Assembly (NCBI RefSeq): GCF_022761115.1
Contig: NZ_JAKWJS010000001.1
Span: 1,116,001-1,180,000, forward strand
Origin: Dyella sp. RRB7
Lineage (GTDB): Bacteria > Pseudomonadota > Gammaproteobacteria > Xanthomonadales > Rhodanobacteraceae
Length of the DNA stretch: 64,000 nucleotides
Direction of reading: 5' to 3'
In this document: piece after piece, positions 17,875-27,980 of the stretch
Layout: each line of letters begins with the position of its first letter
Position numbering within the stretch: position 1 is the stretch's first letter
Made by a program: the position numbers and the translations under genes
Notes under the pieces: model-generated
The model's input: only the letters and a program-made list of their open reading frames with translations
Told to the model about the DNA's origin: nothing
The model's database searches: none

Positions 17875-19374
17875 TTAAAAGCGCCGATACGTCAGCGCCT
17901 CGGCCAGGTGGACCCGGTCCAGCAGGGCGGCGCCACCGTCGAGGTCGGCGATGGTGCGCGCCACGCGCAAGGTACGGTGATAGGCACGGGCCGACAGGCC
18001 CAGCCGCTCCAGCGCCGCGTCGAACCAGCGCCGCTCGGCCGGCCCCAGCGCGCAATCGCGCTCCAGCTCGCGGGTGCTGATCTCCGCGTTGGGCCGGCCG
18101 GCCCGCATCAGGGCGTGGTGGCGCGCCCTGACCACGCGGGCACGGACCGTGGCCGAATCCTCGTCATGGCTGCCGCGCGGCGCACCCAGCTCGCCCAGCG
18201 GCATGCGGGGCACTTCCACGCCAAGGTCGATACGATCCAGCAGCGGCCCGGAAATACGCGAGCGGTAGCGCTGGATCCGATCCGGCGTGCACTGGCAACG
18301 CTGGCGGGGATCGCCGGCATAACCGCAAGGGCAGGGGTTCATCGCCGCCACCAACTGGAATTGGGCGGGAAAGGTGGACTGGCGTGCCGCCCGGGAGATC
18401 ACGATATGCCCGGACTCCATCGGCTCGCGCAGCACATCGAGCACGTGCCGGCCGAATTCGGGCAGCTCGTCCAGGAACAGCACGCCGTTGTGGGCCAGCG
18501 AAATCTCGCCCGGACGGGGCACCGAACCACCGCCGACCAGTGCGATGGCCGAACTGGTGTGATGCGGCGCGCGGAACGGGCGTCGACGCCAGTGCGCCAG
18601 GTCCACCGCCTGCCCCGCTACCGACAGCACGGCACAGGTTTCCAGCGCCTCCGACTCGGTCATGGGCGGCAGGATGCCGGGCAAGCGCTCGGCCAGCATG
18701 GTCTTGCCGGTGCCCGGGGGCCCCGTCAACAACAGGTGGTGGCCGCCGGTGGCGGCGATTTCCAGCGCACGCCGGGCCTGCAACTGGCCACGCACATCGG
18801 CCAGATCAGGGCCTCCCGGTTCCGCGCTGGTACCCGGGGCTTCGGTGGGCAGGGCCAGGTCCTGCGCCCCACGCAACCAGCCACACACCTCGGCCAGCGT
18901 GTCGGCCACCAGTACGTCGGCATCGGAAACCAGGGCAGCCTCGGCGGCATTGGCCCGCGGCACCACCACGCGGCGGCCCCGCGCACGGGCACGCAGCAGT
19001 GCCGGCAGTACGCCGGAAACGCCGCGCAACGCCCCGGAAAGCGCCAGCTCGCCGAGAAATTCGCAGTCGTCCAGTTTTTCTCGCGGCACTTGCCCGCCAG
19101 CGGCGAGAATGCCCAGCGCGATGGCCAGGTCGAAGCGCCCGCCATCCTTGGGCAGTTCGGCCGGTGCAAGGTTTACCGTCACCTTGCGGTTGGGGTACTC
19201 GAACGAGGTGTTCTGGATGGCCACCCGTACACGGTCGCGGGCTTCACGCACCGCAGCCTCCGGCAGCCCCACGATATTGGTGCCCGGCAGGCCGCCGGAA
19301 AGATGGACTTCAACCATCACCTGGGGCGCCGCCACACCTTCCTGGGCACGGCTGAGCGTAACCGCAAGACTCAT
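17875..19374 (-). CDS. comM: ComM/YifB family AAA+ ATPase (Mg-chelatase-like)
   Basis: A 499-residue hexameric helicase that promotes branch migration during natural transformation. An N-terminal Lon-protease-like fold (LPGTNIVGLPEAAVREARDRV) is followed by the AAA+ core with Walker A LLTGPPGTGKTMLAERLPG and Walker B GVLFLDELPEF. A cysteine cluster (NPCPCGYAGDPRQRCQC) and the C-terminal Mg-chelatase helical domain follow. The ATG at 19374 begins at the conserved MSLAVTLSRAQEG. dprA at 61780 is another transformation gene in the window. Confidence 0.93.
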   Translation of the reverse strand: MSLAVTLSRAQEGVAAPQVMVEVHLSGGLPGTNIVGLPEAAVREARDRVRVAIQNTSFEYPNRKVTVNLAPAELPKDGGRFDLAIALGILAAGGQVPREKLDDCEFLGELALSGALRGVSGVLPALLRARARGRRVVVPRANAAEAALVSDADVLVADTLAEVCGWLRGAQDLALPTEAPGTSAEPGGPDLADVRGQLQARRALEIAATGGHHLLLTGPPGTGKTMLAERLPGILPPMTESEALETCAVLSVAGQAVDLAHWRRRPFRAPHHTSSAIALVGGGSVPRPGEISLAHNGVLFLDELPEFGRHVLDVLREPMESGHIVISRAARQSTFPAQFQLVAAMNPCPCGYAGDPRQRCQCTPDRIQRYRSRISGPLLDRIDLGVEVPRMPLGELGAPRGSHDEDSATVRARVVRARHHALMRAGRPNAEISTRELERDCALGPAERRWFDAALERLGLSARAYHRTLRVARTIADLDGGAALLDRVHLAEALTYRRF

Positions 19375-19452
19375 GGAGCCAACGCGAAGCGATGGGCCAG
19401 GGAGCGGCTGCCAGGTTGAAACACGGAGCGACTCCCTCAAGCGGCCTACGGT

Positions 19453-19508
19453 AAAAACAGCCGCCCCCGATCGTTTCTCGGGGTGAGGGTGACAGATCGG
19501 GGGCGGCT
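19453..19508 (-). terminator. intrinsic terminator after ubiK
   Basis: AGCCGCCCCCGATC (19459-19472) pairs perfectly with GATCGGGGGCGGCT (19495-19508) around a 22-nt loop. On the minus strand it is followed by TGTTTTTA. It lies between ubiK and comM. Confidence 0.75.
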
Positions 19509-19537
19509 CCCGGGACGTGGACCCGCGCTACGCCCTG

Positions 19538-19786
19538 TCAGGTGGCAGCACCGGCCTCAAGATCTGCGATTCGTTTCTCCAGGGCATCCACCTTGGCGCG
19601 GGTGCGCGCCAGAAGCTGGCTCTGGACTTCAAACTCTTCGCGGGTGACCAGGTCGAGGCGGCGCAATCCTTGCGCCAGGACATCGCTGAAGTTGGTGCGC
19701 AAATCCTGATGCGCCTGAGCCAATCCTGATGGAACCAACGAAACAAGACGCTGGGCAAGTTGATCGATATCCTGCCTATCCATCAT
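19538..19786 (-). CDS. ubiK: ubiquinone biosynthesis accessory factor UbiK
   Basis: An 82-residue protein of the BMFP/YqiC family. An amphipathic N-terminal helix (IDQLAQRLVSLVPSGLAQAHQDLRTNF) is followed by a C-terminal coiled coil (FEVQSQLLARTRAKVDALEKRIADLE), the layout of UbiK. It partners UbiJ in the soluble ubiquinone-synthesis complex; ubiJ is at 3384. Two adjacent ATGs (19786 and 19783) are possible starts. It is divergent from the PII gene. Confidence 0.85.
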   Translation of the reverse strand: MMDRQDIDQLAQRLVSLVPSGLAQAHQDLRTNFSDVLAQGLRRLDLVTREEFEVQSQLLARTRAKVDALEKRIADLEAGAAT

Positions 19787-19865
19787 GGACAGCACCCCGA
19801 GCTCGTCGTGGAGAAGTGTAGGTTCATGTCCATAAATGCCACCATCAGCTGGTTCCGTTACAAGT

Positions 19866-19883
19866 TGTAGGCATTGTCCTACA
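19866..19883. promoter_or_regulatory. TGTAGG/CCTACA dyad upstream of the PII gene
   Basis: A 6-bp perfect inverted repeat with a 6-bp spacer (TGTAGG-CATTGT-CCTACA). A related half (TGTAGGTTCATGTCC) begins at 19817, 49 bp away. A second dyad (CGGCACC-T-GGTGCCG) is at 19939-19953. These fill the 193-bp divergent promoter between ubiK and the PII gene. The binding protein is unknown. Confidence 0.35.
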
Positions 19884-19970
19884 CGCTCAGGAAGCACGCG
19901 ACAGTTCGCCCGCCGGACAGGCAAAATGGTCACCTTGGCGGCACCTGGTGCCGGAACACCCCGAATATGA

Positions 19971-20318
<348 letters not shown>

Positions 20319-20324
20319 GCGCGC

Positions 20325-20858
20325 CTACGCTGTGGGCGTAGCGGCTGCCTGGGCGCGCTCGAAACGACGGTGATGTACCAGCAGGCCGGCGTAGTAGGCG
20401 ATGTAGTAGCCGATCATCAACCCGAATACGACGAGCGTCAGCGGGCTGTTGCCCATGGCCGGCCCGGCATAAGCCGTGGCCGGATCCTGCAACTGCGGCA
20501 TCGCCACCAGGAAGCGCCAGGCCAGGCGGGCGACCAGCAATACGGTCAGCAGGCCGCCAATCCACGCGTTGGGATAGTAGGCATCGGCCCCGCTCGCATC
20601 GCGCTCGAAACGGGTCAGGCGCAAACCGAGCAGTCCCAGCGCAACGCCGCCCACGGCCCCGCCCAGCAGACCTTCCAGCAAGCGCAGGTTGGCCAGGCCG
20701 CTGCTGGCGAGCGCCACGCCGATCACGCTGAAGATGGCGATGCGGGCGATCATCTGCTTGCGCCGGATCGGCTGTCGCCCAAAGCTGCGACGCACGCGGC
20801 GCCAGACCGCGAACGCCATTACCGGGATGATGATCGCCAGCGTCATATGCGGAGCCAT
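20325..20858 (-). CDS. multi-pass membrane protein of unknown function
   Basis: A 177-residue protein with about five hydrophobic segments (LAIIIPVMAFAVW, IARIAIFSVIGVALASSG, LLGGAVGGVALGLLGL, WIGGLLTVLLVARLAW, LVVFGLMIGYYIAYYAGLLV). It somewhat resembles DUF1453/CcdC-like membrane proteins, but I cannot assign it with confidence. It converges with the PII gene, with 6 nt between them. The start at 20858 is chosen over MTLA at 20846 without strong ribosome-binding-site evidence. Confidence 0.65.
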   Translation of the reverse strand: MAPHMTLAIIIPVMAFAVWRRVRRSFGRQPIRRKQMIARIAIFSVIGVALASSGLANLRLLEGLLGGAVGGVALGLLGLRLTRFERDASGADAYYPNAWIGGLLTVLLVARLAWRFLVAMPQLQDPATAYAGPAMGNSPLTLVVFGLMIGYYIAYYAGLLVHHRRFERAQAAATPTA

Positions 20859-20970
20859 GCTCGTCACTCGTGAAGGAAGCCTGGGACAGCTTAGCGACCC
20901 GCCGGAGCGCTGACGACTGACGCGATACCGCCATGATGGGTGACATCCGTCACCCGCGACGACCAGGCGC

Positions 20971-21714
20971 CTACTTGGCCTTGCCCTGGTTGGCCACGGC
21001 GGCCATCTTGGCGGCGATGGCCTCGGCGTCGCCCAGGTAGTAATGACGGATCGGCTTGAGGTTGGCGTCGAACTCGTACACCAGCGGCACGCCATTGGGG
21101 ATGTTGAGCTCGACGATCTCGTCGTCGGCGATGTTGTCCAGGTACTTCACCAGCGCACGCAGCGAGTTGCCATGCGCGGCCACCACGACGCGCTGGCCCG
21201 ACTGCACGGCCGGCGCCAGCACGTCGTGCCAGTAGGGCACCACGCGGTCCACGGTGTCCTTCAGGCATTCGGTGTCGGGAATCATCGAGCCGTCGAGCCC
21301 GGCGTAGCGCGGGTCGTTCACCGACTCGTTGGCGGCGCGGTCGAGCGCCGGCGGCGGGATGTCGTAGCTGCGGCGCCAGATCTTGACCTGGTCCTCGCCG
21401 TACTTGGCCGCCGTCTCGGCTTTGTTGAGGCCGGTGAGCGCGCCGTAGTGGCGTTCGTTGAGGCGCCAATCGGTGATCACCGGCAGCCACATCAGGTCCA
21501 TCGCGTCGAGCACGCCCCACAGCGTGCGCACGGCACGCTTGAGCACGGAGGTATGGGCCACGTCGAAGGTATAACCCTCGGCCTTGAGCAGGCGGCCCGC
21601 CTCGGCGGCCTCGGCCCGGCCCTGTTCGGTGAGATCCACGTCGGCCCAGCCGCTGAAGCGGTTGTCGAGGTTCCACTGGGACTGGCCGTGACGGATGAGG
21701 ACGAGCTTGTGCAT
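20971..21714 (-). CDS. gpmA: 2,3-bisphosphoglycerate-dependent phosphoglycerate mutase
   Basis: A 247-residue glycolytic enzyme that interconverts 3- and 2-phosphoglycerate through a phosphohistidine. The RHGQSQWN motif at residues 8-15 carries the catalytic histidine (H9). The second histidine is in [31 protein letters not shown] and [21 protein letters not shown] are characteristic. The ATG at 21714 is exactly at the [10 protein letters not shown] start. Confidence 0.96.
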   Translation of the reverse strand: MHKLVLIRHGQSQWNLDNRFSGWADVDLTEQGRAEAAEAGRLLKAEGYTFDVAHTSVLKRAVRTLWGVLDAMDLMWLPVITDWRLNERHYGALTGLNKAETAAKYGEDQVKIWRRSYDIPPPALDRAANESVNDPRYAGLDGSMIPDTECLKDTVDRVVPYWHDVLAPAVQSGQRVVVAAHGNSLRALVKYLDNIADDEIVELNIPNGVPLVYEFDANLKPIRHYYLGDAEAIAAKMAAVANQGKAK

Positions 21715-21860
21715 GGCAGGGATTCGCGGCGGGAAACCTGAAATGTTGAGGCCCGGCCCCGGGCACGTCAAATCGGGCCGTGCCCCTGTCGAAGGTCATG
21801 CTAAACCCCATGCCGCACGGGAGCATCCTAAGCGGGTCAATACCTACACGGAGTTTCGTC

Positions 21861-22523
21861 ATGCACCGTAACTTGCTAGTCCTCGCCTTCGCCCTGGCCC
21901 TGCCCCTGACCGCGCTGGCGGCGGACAACGACATCGACAAGGTCAACGGCGCCGTGCGCGTCGAGGCCGGCCAGCATGCCGGCAACGTGAGCACCGTCAA
22001 TGGCGCCGTACACATTGGCGACAACGCCGTCGTGCAGAAGGCCAGCACCGTGAACGGTTCGGTGGAACTGGGCGATCACGCCCAGGCCAGCGCCATCGAC
22101 ACCGTCAATGGCAGCGTCACCCTGGGCGCCGGCGGCCACGTCACCGGTGGCGTCGATGTCACCAACGGCGGCATCCGCCTGGGCAACCAGGCCGATGTGG
22201 CCGGCAAGGTCGGCAGCGTCAACGGTTCGATCAATCTGGACAACGCGCACGTGGGCGGCGGCATCCACACGGTGAGCGGTGACATCACCGTGGGGCCCAA
22301 CTCCCGCGTGGAAGGCGGCATCCTGGTCGACAAGCCGGGCGGCTGGTTCAACTGGAGCAGCAACAGCCGCCTGCCGCATGTGGTGATCGGGCCGCACGCG
22401 GTGGTGCAGGGCACGCTGGAGTTCCGCCGCGAGGTGGTACTGCAGGTGAGCGACACGGCGCAGATCGGCCCGGTCAAGGGCGCCACGCCGGTGAAGTTCA
22501 GCGGGGATGTGCCGACGGAATAA
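21861..22523 (+). CDS. secreted protein of tandem 18-residue repeats (beta-helix-like)
   Basis: A 220-residue protein with a clear signal peptide (MHRNLLVLAFALALPLTALAA). The body is about seven repeats of roughly 18 residues, each with a VNG-[AS]-[VI] core followed by LG/IG and a small polar turn (TVNGAVHIG, TVNGSVELG, TVNGSVTLG, SVNGSINLD, TVSGDITVG). Such regularity suggests a right-handed beta-helix in the periplasm or outer envelope, resembling polymer-forming bactofilin folds. CACGGAG 8 nt before the ATG supports the start. Function unknown. Confidence 0.75.
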   Translation: MHRNLLVLAFALALPLTALAADNDIDKVNGAVRVEAGQHAGNVSTVNGAVHIGDNAVVQKASTVNGSVELGDHAQASAIDTVNGSVTLGAGGHVTGGVDVTNGGIRLGNQADVAGKVGSVNGSINLDNAHVGGGIHTVSGDITVGPNSRVEGGILVDKPGGWFNWSSNSRLPHVVIGPHAVVQGTLEFRREVVLQVSDTAQIGPVKGATPVKFSGDVPTE

Positions 22524-22539
22524 CGGGTAGCCGCTACTT

Positions 22540-22573
22540 ATCCGTCACCCCGGCACAAGCCGAGATGACGGAT
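22540..22573. terminator. bidirectional hairpin between convergent genes (REP-like)
   Basis: ATCCGTCA and TGACGGAT form an 8-bp outer stem, and CGGC/GCCG an inner one around ACAA. It lies between the convergent repeat-protein gene and hemF. Its GTCACCCCG...GATGAC outline resembles the element at 5704. Confidence 0.5.
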
Positions 22574-22578
22574 CACGA

Positions 22579-23514
<936 letters not shown>

Positions 23515-23564
23515 TTAGCAAGCACCGATGCCCGCCCCGCTGCGGCGGGGCGTCGCGCAGGCGA

Positions 23565-24305
23565 TCAGCTGAGCCGCGCGACGATGCGCCGGTGGCCGAT
23601 CAAGCGACCCCAGCGGGCTCCCACGTCGATCCACATCAGATAGCCCGACTCGGCCAGCAGGCGCACCAGGTAGCGGCGGCTAAGCACGAGCTTCGGTTCG
23701 GCCGCCACCGGCACGCTGTCGAAGCCGAGCCGGCGGGCCAGCAACAGGCAGCGCGCGAGATGGTAGCGGCTGGTCACCAGCGCCACCGGCGGCAGCAATC
23801 GGATCACCGGGCCGTCCTCCTGCAGCAGGCTGCGTGCGTGGCGCAGGTTTTCCAGTGAATCCACCGAGGCCTGCTCCAGCTGCAAGGTCACCCCGGGCGG
23901 CAGTTCGTGGCCGTCCAGCCAGGCCCGCCCCGCGGCCGCCTCGCTGAGGCCGCCACCGCTGCGGCCACCCAGCAGCAGCACATGGTCGGTCTGCTCGGCG
24001 CGCATCAGGGCGAGTGCCCGGGACAGGCGTTGCTGGTAGTCGCGCTCGGGCTGGTCATGCACCAGGCGGCGACCGAACACCAGCACGGTCATGGGTCGGG
24101 GCAGGGTGAGCGGACTGCGCGCTGCCACGCGCCACACGTAGACGAAATAGCCCACCCAGATCAGGCCCAGGCTCAGCACCAGCGCCAGCAGCGTCACCAG
24201 GGCCGCATGCAGCACGTCCCGGTCGCTCAGATAGCGCCAGGGACCACGTTTGAGCGGAGCGATGATCGGCGGCACGGCGGCCCATGGCAGACAACAGATC
24301 GACAA
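23565..24305 (-). CDS. YdcF/ElyC family (DUF218) membrane protein
   Basis: A protein of up to 246 residues with one or two N-terminal hydrophobic segments (LHAALVTLLALVLSLGLIWVGYFVYVW). The DUF218 domain follows: TVLVFGRRL, LLLGGRSGGGLSEAAAGRAWL, LEQASVDSLENLRHARSLL and VALVTSRYHLARC. Relatives act in cell-envelope carrier or peptidoglycan metabolism (ElyC, SanA). The start is uncertain: TTG at 24305 or GTG at 24275, neither with a good ribosome binding site. Confidence 0.75.
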   Translation of the reverse strand: MSICCLPWAAVPPIIAPLKRGPWRYLSDRDVLHAALVTLLALVLSLGLIWVGYFVYVWRVAARSPLTLPRPMTVLVFGRRLVHDQPERDYQQRLSRALALMRAEQTDHVLLLGGRSGGGLSEAAAGRAWLDGHELPPGVTLQLEQASVDSLENLRHARSLLQEDGPVIRLLPPVALVTSRYHLARCLLLARRLGFDSVPVAAEPKLVLSRRYLVRLLAESGYLMWIDVGARWGRLIGHRRIVARLS

Positions 24306-24400
24306 GGGATGGAGTGTCCCACGGGGACTGGCTTCGCGTCGTGCGCCGCGGGCAATGCGGGCACAATCGCCTCCGCCAACCGCGCTGGAAACATGAATGG

Positions 24401-24440
24401 CCGCTCCACCGTGGTTTGTCCAGACTAGGCAATGGAGCGG
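24401..24440 (+). promoter_or_regulatory. inverted repeat before the pigment ketosynthase gene
   Basis: CCGCTCCA (24401-24408) and TGGAGCGG (24433-24440) are perfectly complementary and end 20 nt before the ketosynthase ATG. It may be an operator or a leader hairpin of the pigment cluster. Confidence 0.35.
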
Positions 24441-24460
24441 TCGCTGGTTAGGCTCGCGCG

Positions 24461-25660
24461 ATGTCAGTACCGTTCCAACCCCTTGCCGTGAGTGCTTTTA
24501 CGGCCACTTCCGCGCTCGGCCAAGGTCTCGAAAACCAGTTTTCCGCCCTGGCCGCCAACCGCGGTGGGCTCCGACCGAACGATTTCAGCAGCGCGCCGCT
24601 GGCCTGCTGGATCGGTCGCGTCGACGGCGTGGAAGAGGCCGCGCTGCCGGCCGCCCATGCCACCTGGGAGTGCCGCAACAATCGCCTCGCCTGGCTGGGC
24701 CTGCACCAGGATCATTTCCTGGCCCACGCCCTGGACGCCCGCCAGCGTTATGGCGCCGCCCGCGTCGCGCTGGTGCTGGGCACCTCCACCGCCAGCATCG
24801 GCGCCACCGAGGAAGCCTACCGGCGGCTCGACGCGGATGGCCGCATGCCGCCCGAACTGCGCCGCCCCGCGATCCACGCGCCGCATTCGCTGGCCGGTTT
24901 CGTGGCCGAGGCCTTGGGCCTGGAAGGCCCCTGCCTGACCGTTTCCACCGCCTGTTCCTCCAGCGCCAAGGTGTTCGCCAACGCCGAGCGGCTGATCCGG
25001 CTGGGGCTGGCCGATGCCGCCGTGGTCGGTGGCGTGGATACGCTGTGCGACAGCGTGCTGTTCGGTTTCAACGCGCTGGAGCTGGTGTCGCCCGAACCGT
25101 GCCGGCCATTCGACCAGGCGCGCTGCGGCATTTCCATCGGCGAGGCGGCCGGCTTCGCCTTGCTGGAACGCATCGACGCCGCGCCACGCGCGCCGCGCCT
25201 GCTTGGCTACGGCGAATCCAGCGATGCGCACCATATGTCCACGCCACATCCGGAAGGGCTGGGCGCCGAACTCGCCCTGCGCGAAGCGCTGGCCCGCGCC
25301 GGCCTGCGCGCCGAGCAGGTGGACTACATCAACCTGCACGGCACGGCCAGCCAGAAGAACGATGAAGTGGAAGCGGCGCTGATCACCCGCACGTTTCCGG
25401 CCACTACCCGCGCCAGTTCGACCAAGGGCTACACCGGCCACACGCTGGGCGCGGCCGGCATCCTCGAGGCGGCGTTCGCGCTGCTGGCCATCCAGCGCGA
25501 CCTGGTGCCCGGCAACCTGGGTTGCACGACACTGGATGCCGCCTGCGGCCCGCAATTCGCGCTGGTCAACGAGCCGCGCCGCGTCGAGGTGGCGCTGAGC
25601 AATTCCTTCGGCTTTGGCGGCAACAACGCCTGCCTCGCCTTCGGGAGCGCGCCGGCATGA
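24461..25660 (+). CDS. beta-ketoacyl-ACP synthase of the aryl-polyene (xanthomonadin-type) cluster
   Basis: A 399-residue FabF-type ketosynthase. The Cys-His-His triad is complete: C165 (TVSTACSSS), H293 (NLHGTAS) and H327 (GYTGHTLGAAG). With the truncated partner encoded next it probably forms the heterodimer that extends the polyene chain by malonyl condensation. First gene of a + strand run of three, overlapping the next by 4 nt (ATGA). The surrounding genes, not its sequence alone, assign it to pigment synthesis. Confidence 0.9.
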   Translation: MSVPFQPLAVSAFTATSALGQGLENQFSALAANRGGLRPNDFSSAPLACWIGRVDGVEEAALPAAHATWECRNNRLAWLGLHQDHFLAHALDARQRYGAARVALVLGTSTASIGATEEAYRRLDADGRMPPELRRPAIHAPHSLAGFVAEALGLEGPCLTVSTACSSSAKVFANAERLIRLGLADAAVVGGVDTLCDSVLFGFNALELVSPEPCRPFDQARCGISIGEAAGFALLERIDAAPRAPRLLGYGESSDAHHMSTPHPEGLGAELALREALARAGLRAEQVDYINLHGTASQKNDEVEAALITRTFPATTRASSTKGYTGHTLGAAGILEAAFALLAIQRDLVPGNLGCTTLDAACGPQFALVNEPRRVEVALSNSFGFGGNNACLAFGSAPA

Positions 25661-26454
25661 CCACGTTGCAAGTCCAGCTGGAAGGTGTCGGCCTGTGGTC
25701 AGCCGAGATGGCTGACTTCGCCGCCCTGCAGGCACGGCAGCAAGGCCTTGCCCCGGCCGCGCCACCGGCACGCCCAACCGCCGCGGCATTGCCCGCCAAC
25801 GAACGGCGCCGCGCCCCGGACAGCGTGCTGTTGGCGGTCGAAGTGGCCGGACAGGCGGTGGCCATGAGCGGACGGACGGCCAGCGAACTGGCCTGCGTGT
25901 TCAGCTCTGCCTATGGCGATCAGCTGATTTCCGACTACATGTGCGCGACGCTGGCCCAGGCGCCCGCCGAACTCTCGCCCACGCGCTTCCACAATTCCGT
26001 GCACAACGCCCCCGCCGGCTACTGGACCATCGCCACCGGCTGCCACGCGGCATCCAGCGCGATCAGCGCCGGCCATGCCAGCTTCGGCGCGGGGCTGCTG
26101 GAAGCGGCCACGCTGTGCGTGGCCGAGCAGCGTCCGGTATTGCTGGTGTGCAGCGACATCGCCGGCCACGGCCCATTGGGCGAAATGAGCGGCTCGCGCA
26201 TCGCGTTCGGCTGCGCCCTGGTGCTGTCGCCGCAACCTGGGATGAACGCCCTCGCGCAGCTTCACCTTACGCTGCAGCCTCATGCCGAGGATACTTTGCA
26301 GCCCGGACCGCCCACGGGGGCCTGGTACGAGGCCAACCCCACTGCCGCATCCGCGTGGCCACTGTTGCAGAATCTTGCACGTGGCGGCGGGTGTTGCACC
26401 CTTGCCGCAGCCCCCACCCTGGCTCTGCAAGTTGTTCTGGAGAAGCTTGCTTGA
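25657..26454 (+). CDS. truncated ketosynthase-like partner (chain-length-factor-like)
   Basis: A 265-residue protein related to the N-terminal half of ketosynthases. It has FHNSVHNAPAGYWTIATG and GCHAASSAISAG, where the active-site cysteine region would be, then a GSRIAFGCALVL block. It ends before the region holding the two catalytic histidines. It is therefore probably a non-condensing partner of the preceding ketosynthase, as known for aryl-polyene and type II polyketide systems. Start ATG overlaps the upstream stop. It overlaps the glycosyltransferase by 4 nt (TTGA). Confidence 0.8.
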   Translation: MTTLQVQLEGVGLWSAEMADFAALQARQQGLAPAAPPARPTAAALPANERRRAPDSVLLAVEVAGQAVAMSGRTASELACVFSSAYGDQLISDYMCATLAQAPAELSPTRFHNSVHNAPAGYWTIATGCHAASSAISAGHASFGAGLLEAATLCVAEQRPVLLVCSDIAGHGPLGEMSGSRIAFGCALVLSPQPGMNALAQLHLTLQPHAEDTLQPGPPTGAWYEANPTAASAWPLLQNLARGGGCCTLAAAPTLALQVVLEKLA

Positions 26455-27209
26455 ATACATCCGATGTCCGCTGGTGCGTACTGATTCCCTGCCTCAACGA
26501 GGAAGCGGCGATCGGCAACATCATCCAGTCCGTGCTGGCGCTTGGCGTGCCGGTGATGGTGGTGGACGATGGCTCGGACGACCGCACTCCCGAGATCGTC
26601 GGCGCGTTGCCGGTGACGCTGCTGCGTCACCCGCAACGACGCGGCAAGGGCGAGGCGCTGCGCACCGGATTTCGCGAAGCGCTGCGCCAGGGTTTCGATG
26701 CCGTGCTGACCATGGACGGCGATGGCCAGCACCTGGCCAGCGACATTCCGCGCATCGTGGCCGCCGCACAGCGCTATCCCAACCACATCGTGATCGGCGC
26801 CCGCCTGCTCGATCGCGAACAGCAACCGAAGAACCGCCGTCGCGCCAACAACGTGGCGGACTGGGGCATCTCGTGGGCGTGCGCGCAGCCGGTGGCCGAC
26901 ACGCAGAGCGGTCAGCGCTGGTATCCGCGTGCCGCGCTCGACCTGGTCGACCTGCCGGCGGAGAACTTCGTGTTCGAAGCCGCCATCCTGATTGCCGCGT
27001 CGCGCGAGAAGGGCCTGGGGGTGGCCTCGGTGCCCATCGCCTCGCGTTACCACGGCGAATTCCGCATCAGCCATTTCAGCCCGATACGCGATGTTTCGCG
27101 CATCACGTTCTACACGGTGGGGCAGATCTTCCGCCATGGCGACGTGCTCGCCAGTTACCGCCGTTCGCGCGCGTCGCAGCCGATCGTGTACGACGCCGCA
27201 GTGACCTGA
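26451..27209 (+). CDS. family 2 glycosyltransferase of the pigment cluster
   Basis: A 252-residue GT-A glycosyltransferase like dolichol-phosphate-mannose synthases. It shows VLIPCLNEEAAIGNII at the N-terminus, VVDDGSDDRT and the metal-binding TMDGDGQHLASDI. It probably glycosylates the polyene or its lipid carrier. No ATG is available upstream of the conserved block; a TTG at 26451 preceded by GGAG 8 nt earlier and overlapping the previous stop is the best start. It ends 19 nt from the convergent ketoreductase gene. Confidence 0.82.
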   Translation: MNTSDVRWCVLIPCLNEEAAIGNIIQSVLALGVPVMVVDDGSDDRTPEIVGALPVTLLRHPQRRGKGEALRTGFREALRQGFDAVLTMDGDGQHLASDIPRIVAAAQRYPNHIVIGARLLDREQQPKNRRRANNVADWGISWACAQPVADTQSGQRWYPRAALDLVDLPAENFVFEAAILIAASREKGLGVASVPIASRYHGEFRISHFSPIRDVSRITFYTVGQIFRHGDVLASYRRSRASQPIVYDAAVT

Positions 27210-27228
27210 CCGTCGCCCCTGATCGGCC

Positions 27229-27966
27229 TTACACCATCCCGCCGTTCACCCCGATCACCTGGCCGTTGATGTAGCCGGCCGCGTCCGAACACAGGAACGC
27301 CACCAGCGCGGCCACTTCCTCCGGCTTGCCGGCGCGCTGCGCGGGCACCATCTCGCGGATGCGCTCGATCGGAAAATCCTCGCCGGCCATGCGCCCCTCG
27401 ATCACCCCGGGCGCCACCACGTTGGCGGTGATGCCGCGCGAGGCCATCTCGCGCGCCAGCGAGCGGGTGGCGCCATGCAGGGCCGCCTTGGCCGCCGCAT
27501 AGTTGGCCTGGCCGCGATTGCCCAGCTGCGCGGCCACCGAGCTGACCGACACGATGCGGCCGAAGCGCGCACGCGCCATCGGCAGCAACAAGGGCTGCGT
27601 CACGTGGAAGAAGCCATGCAGCGACACGTCGATGACCCGGTGCCAGGCCTCGTCCGACATGCCGGCCATGGGTGCGTCCTGATGGATGCCGGCATTGTTG
27701 ATCACGGCATGGATGGCGCCATCGCTCAGCAAGGCGTCGATGGCATGCCGCGTAGCGCCCGCGTCGGTGACATCGAACGCGAGCGCCTGCGCGCTGCCGC
27801 CGCTGTCGCGGATCGCGGCCGCCACGTCGTCAGCGCGGGCCAGCGCCGCATTCGCATGCACGATCACGTGGTAACCACCCGCGGCCAGCGCCCGGCAGAT
27901 CGCCCCGCCCAGGTCACCGCTGCCACCGGTCACCAGTGCGCGACGAGGAAGATTGGCTTGCGACAT
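27229..27966 (-). CDS. 3-oxoacyl-ACP reductase (FabG-like) of the pigment cluster
   Basis: A 245-residue short-chain dehydrogenase. The NADPH-binding motif is TGGSGDLGGAI, the active serine lies in VSVSSVAAQ and the YxxxK is YAAAK. NNAGIHQD and INGQVIGVNGGMV complete the FabG pattern. It would reduce the beta-keto group made by the ketosynthase. The ATG at 27966 has AGAGG 7 nt upstream. Last gene of a minus-strand run of eight that starts with the acyl carrier protein. Confidence 0.9.
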   Translation of the reverse strand: MSQANLPRRALVTGGSGDLGGAICRALAAGGYHVIVHANAALARADDVAAAIRDSGGSAQALAFDVTDAGATRHAIDALLSDGAIHAVINNAGIHQDAPMAGMSDEAWHRVIDVSLHGFFHVTQPLLLPMARARFGRIVSVSSVAAQLGNRGQANYAAAKAALHGATRSLAREMASRGITANVVAPGVIEGRMAGEDFPIERIREMVPAQRAGKPEEVAALVAFLCSDAAGYINGQVIGVNGGMV

Positions 27967-27980
27967 GGGGAGCCTCTCGG

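Noticed and set aside
19453-19508. Large hairpin after ubiK considered as a riboswitch for comM
   Set aside because: The stem is followed at once by a T-run in the direction of ubiK transcription, the pattern of an intrinsic terminator.
19935-19953. Possible sigma-54 promoter before the PII gene
   Set aside because: The GG and GC doublets are one base too far apart and the rest of the consensus is missing.
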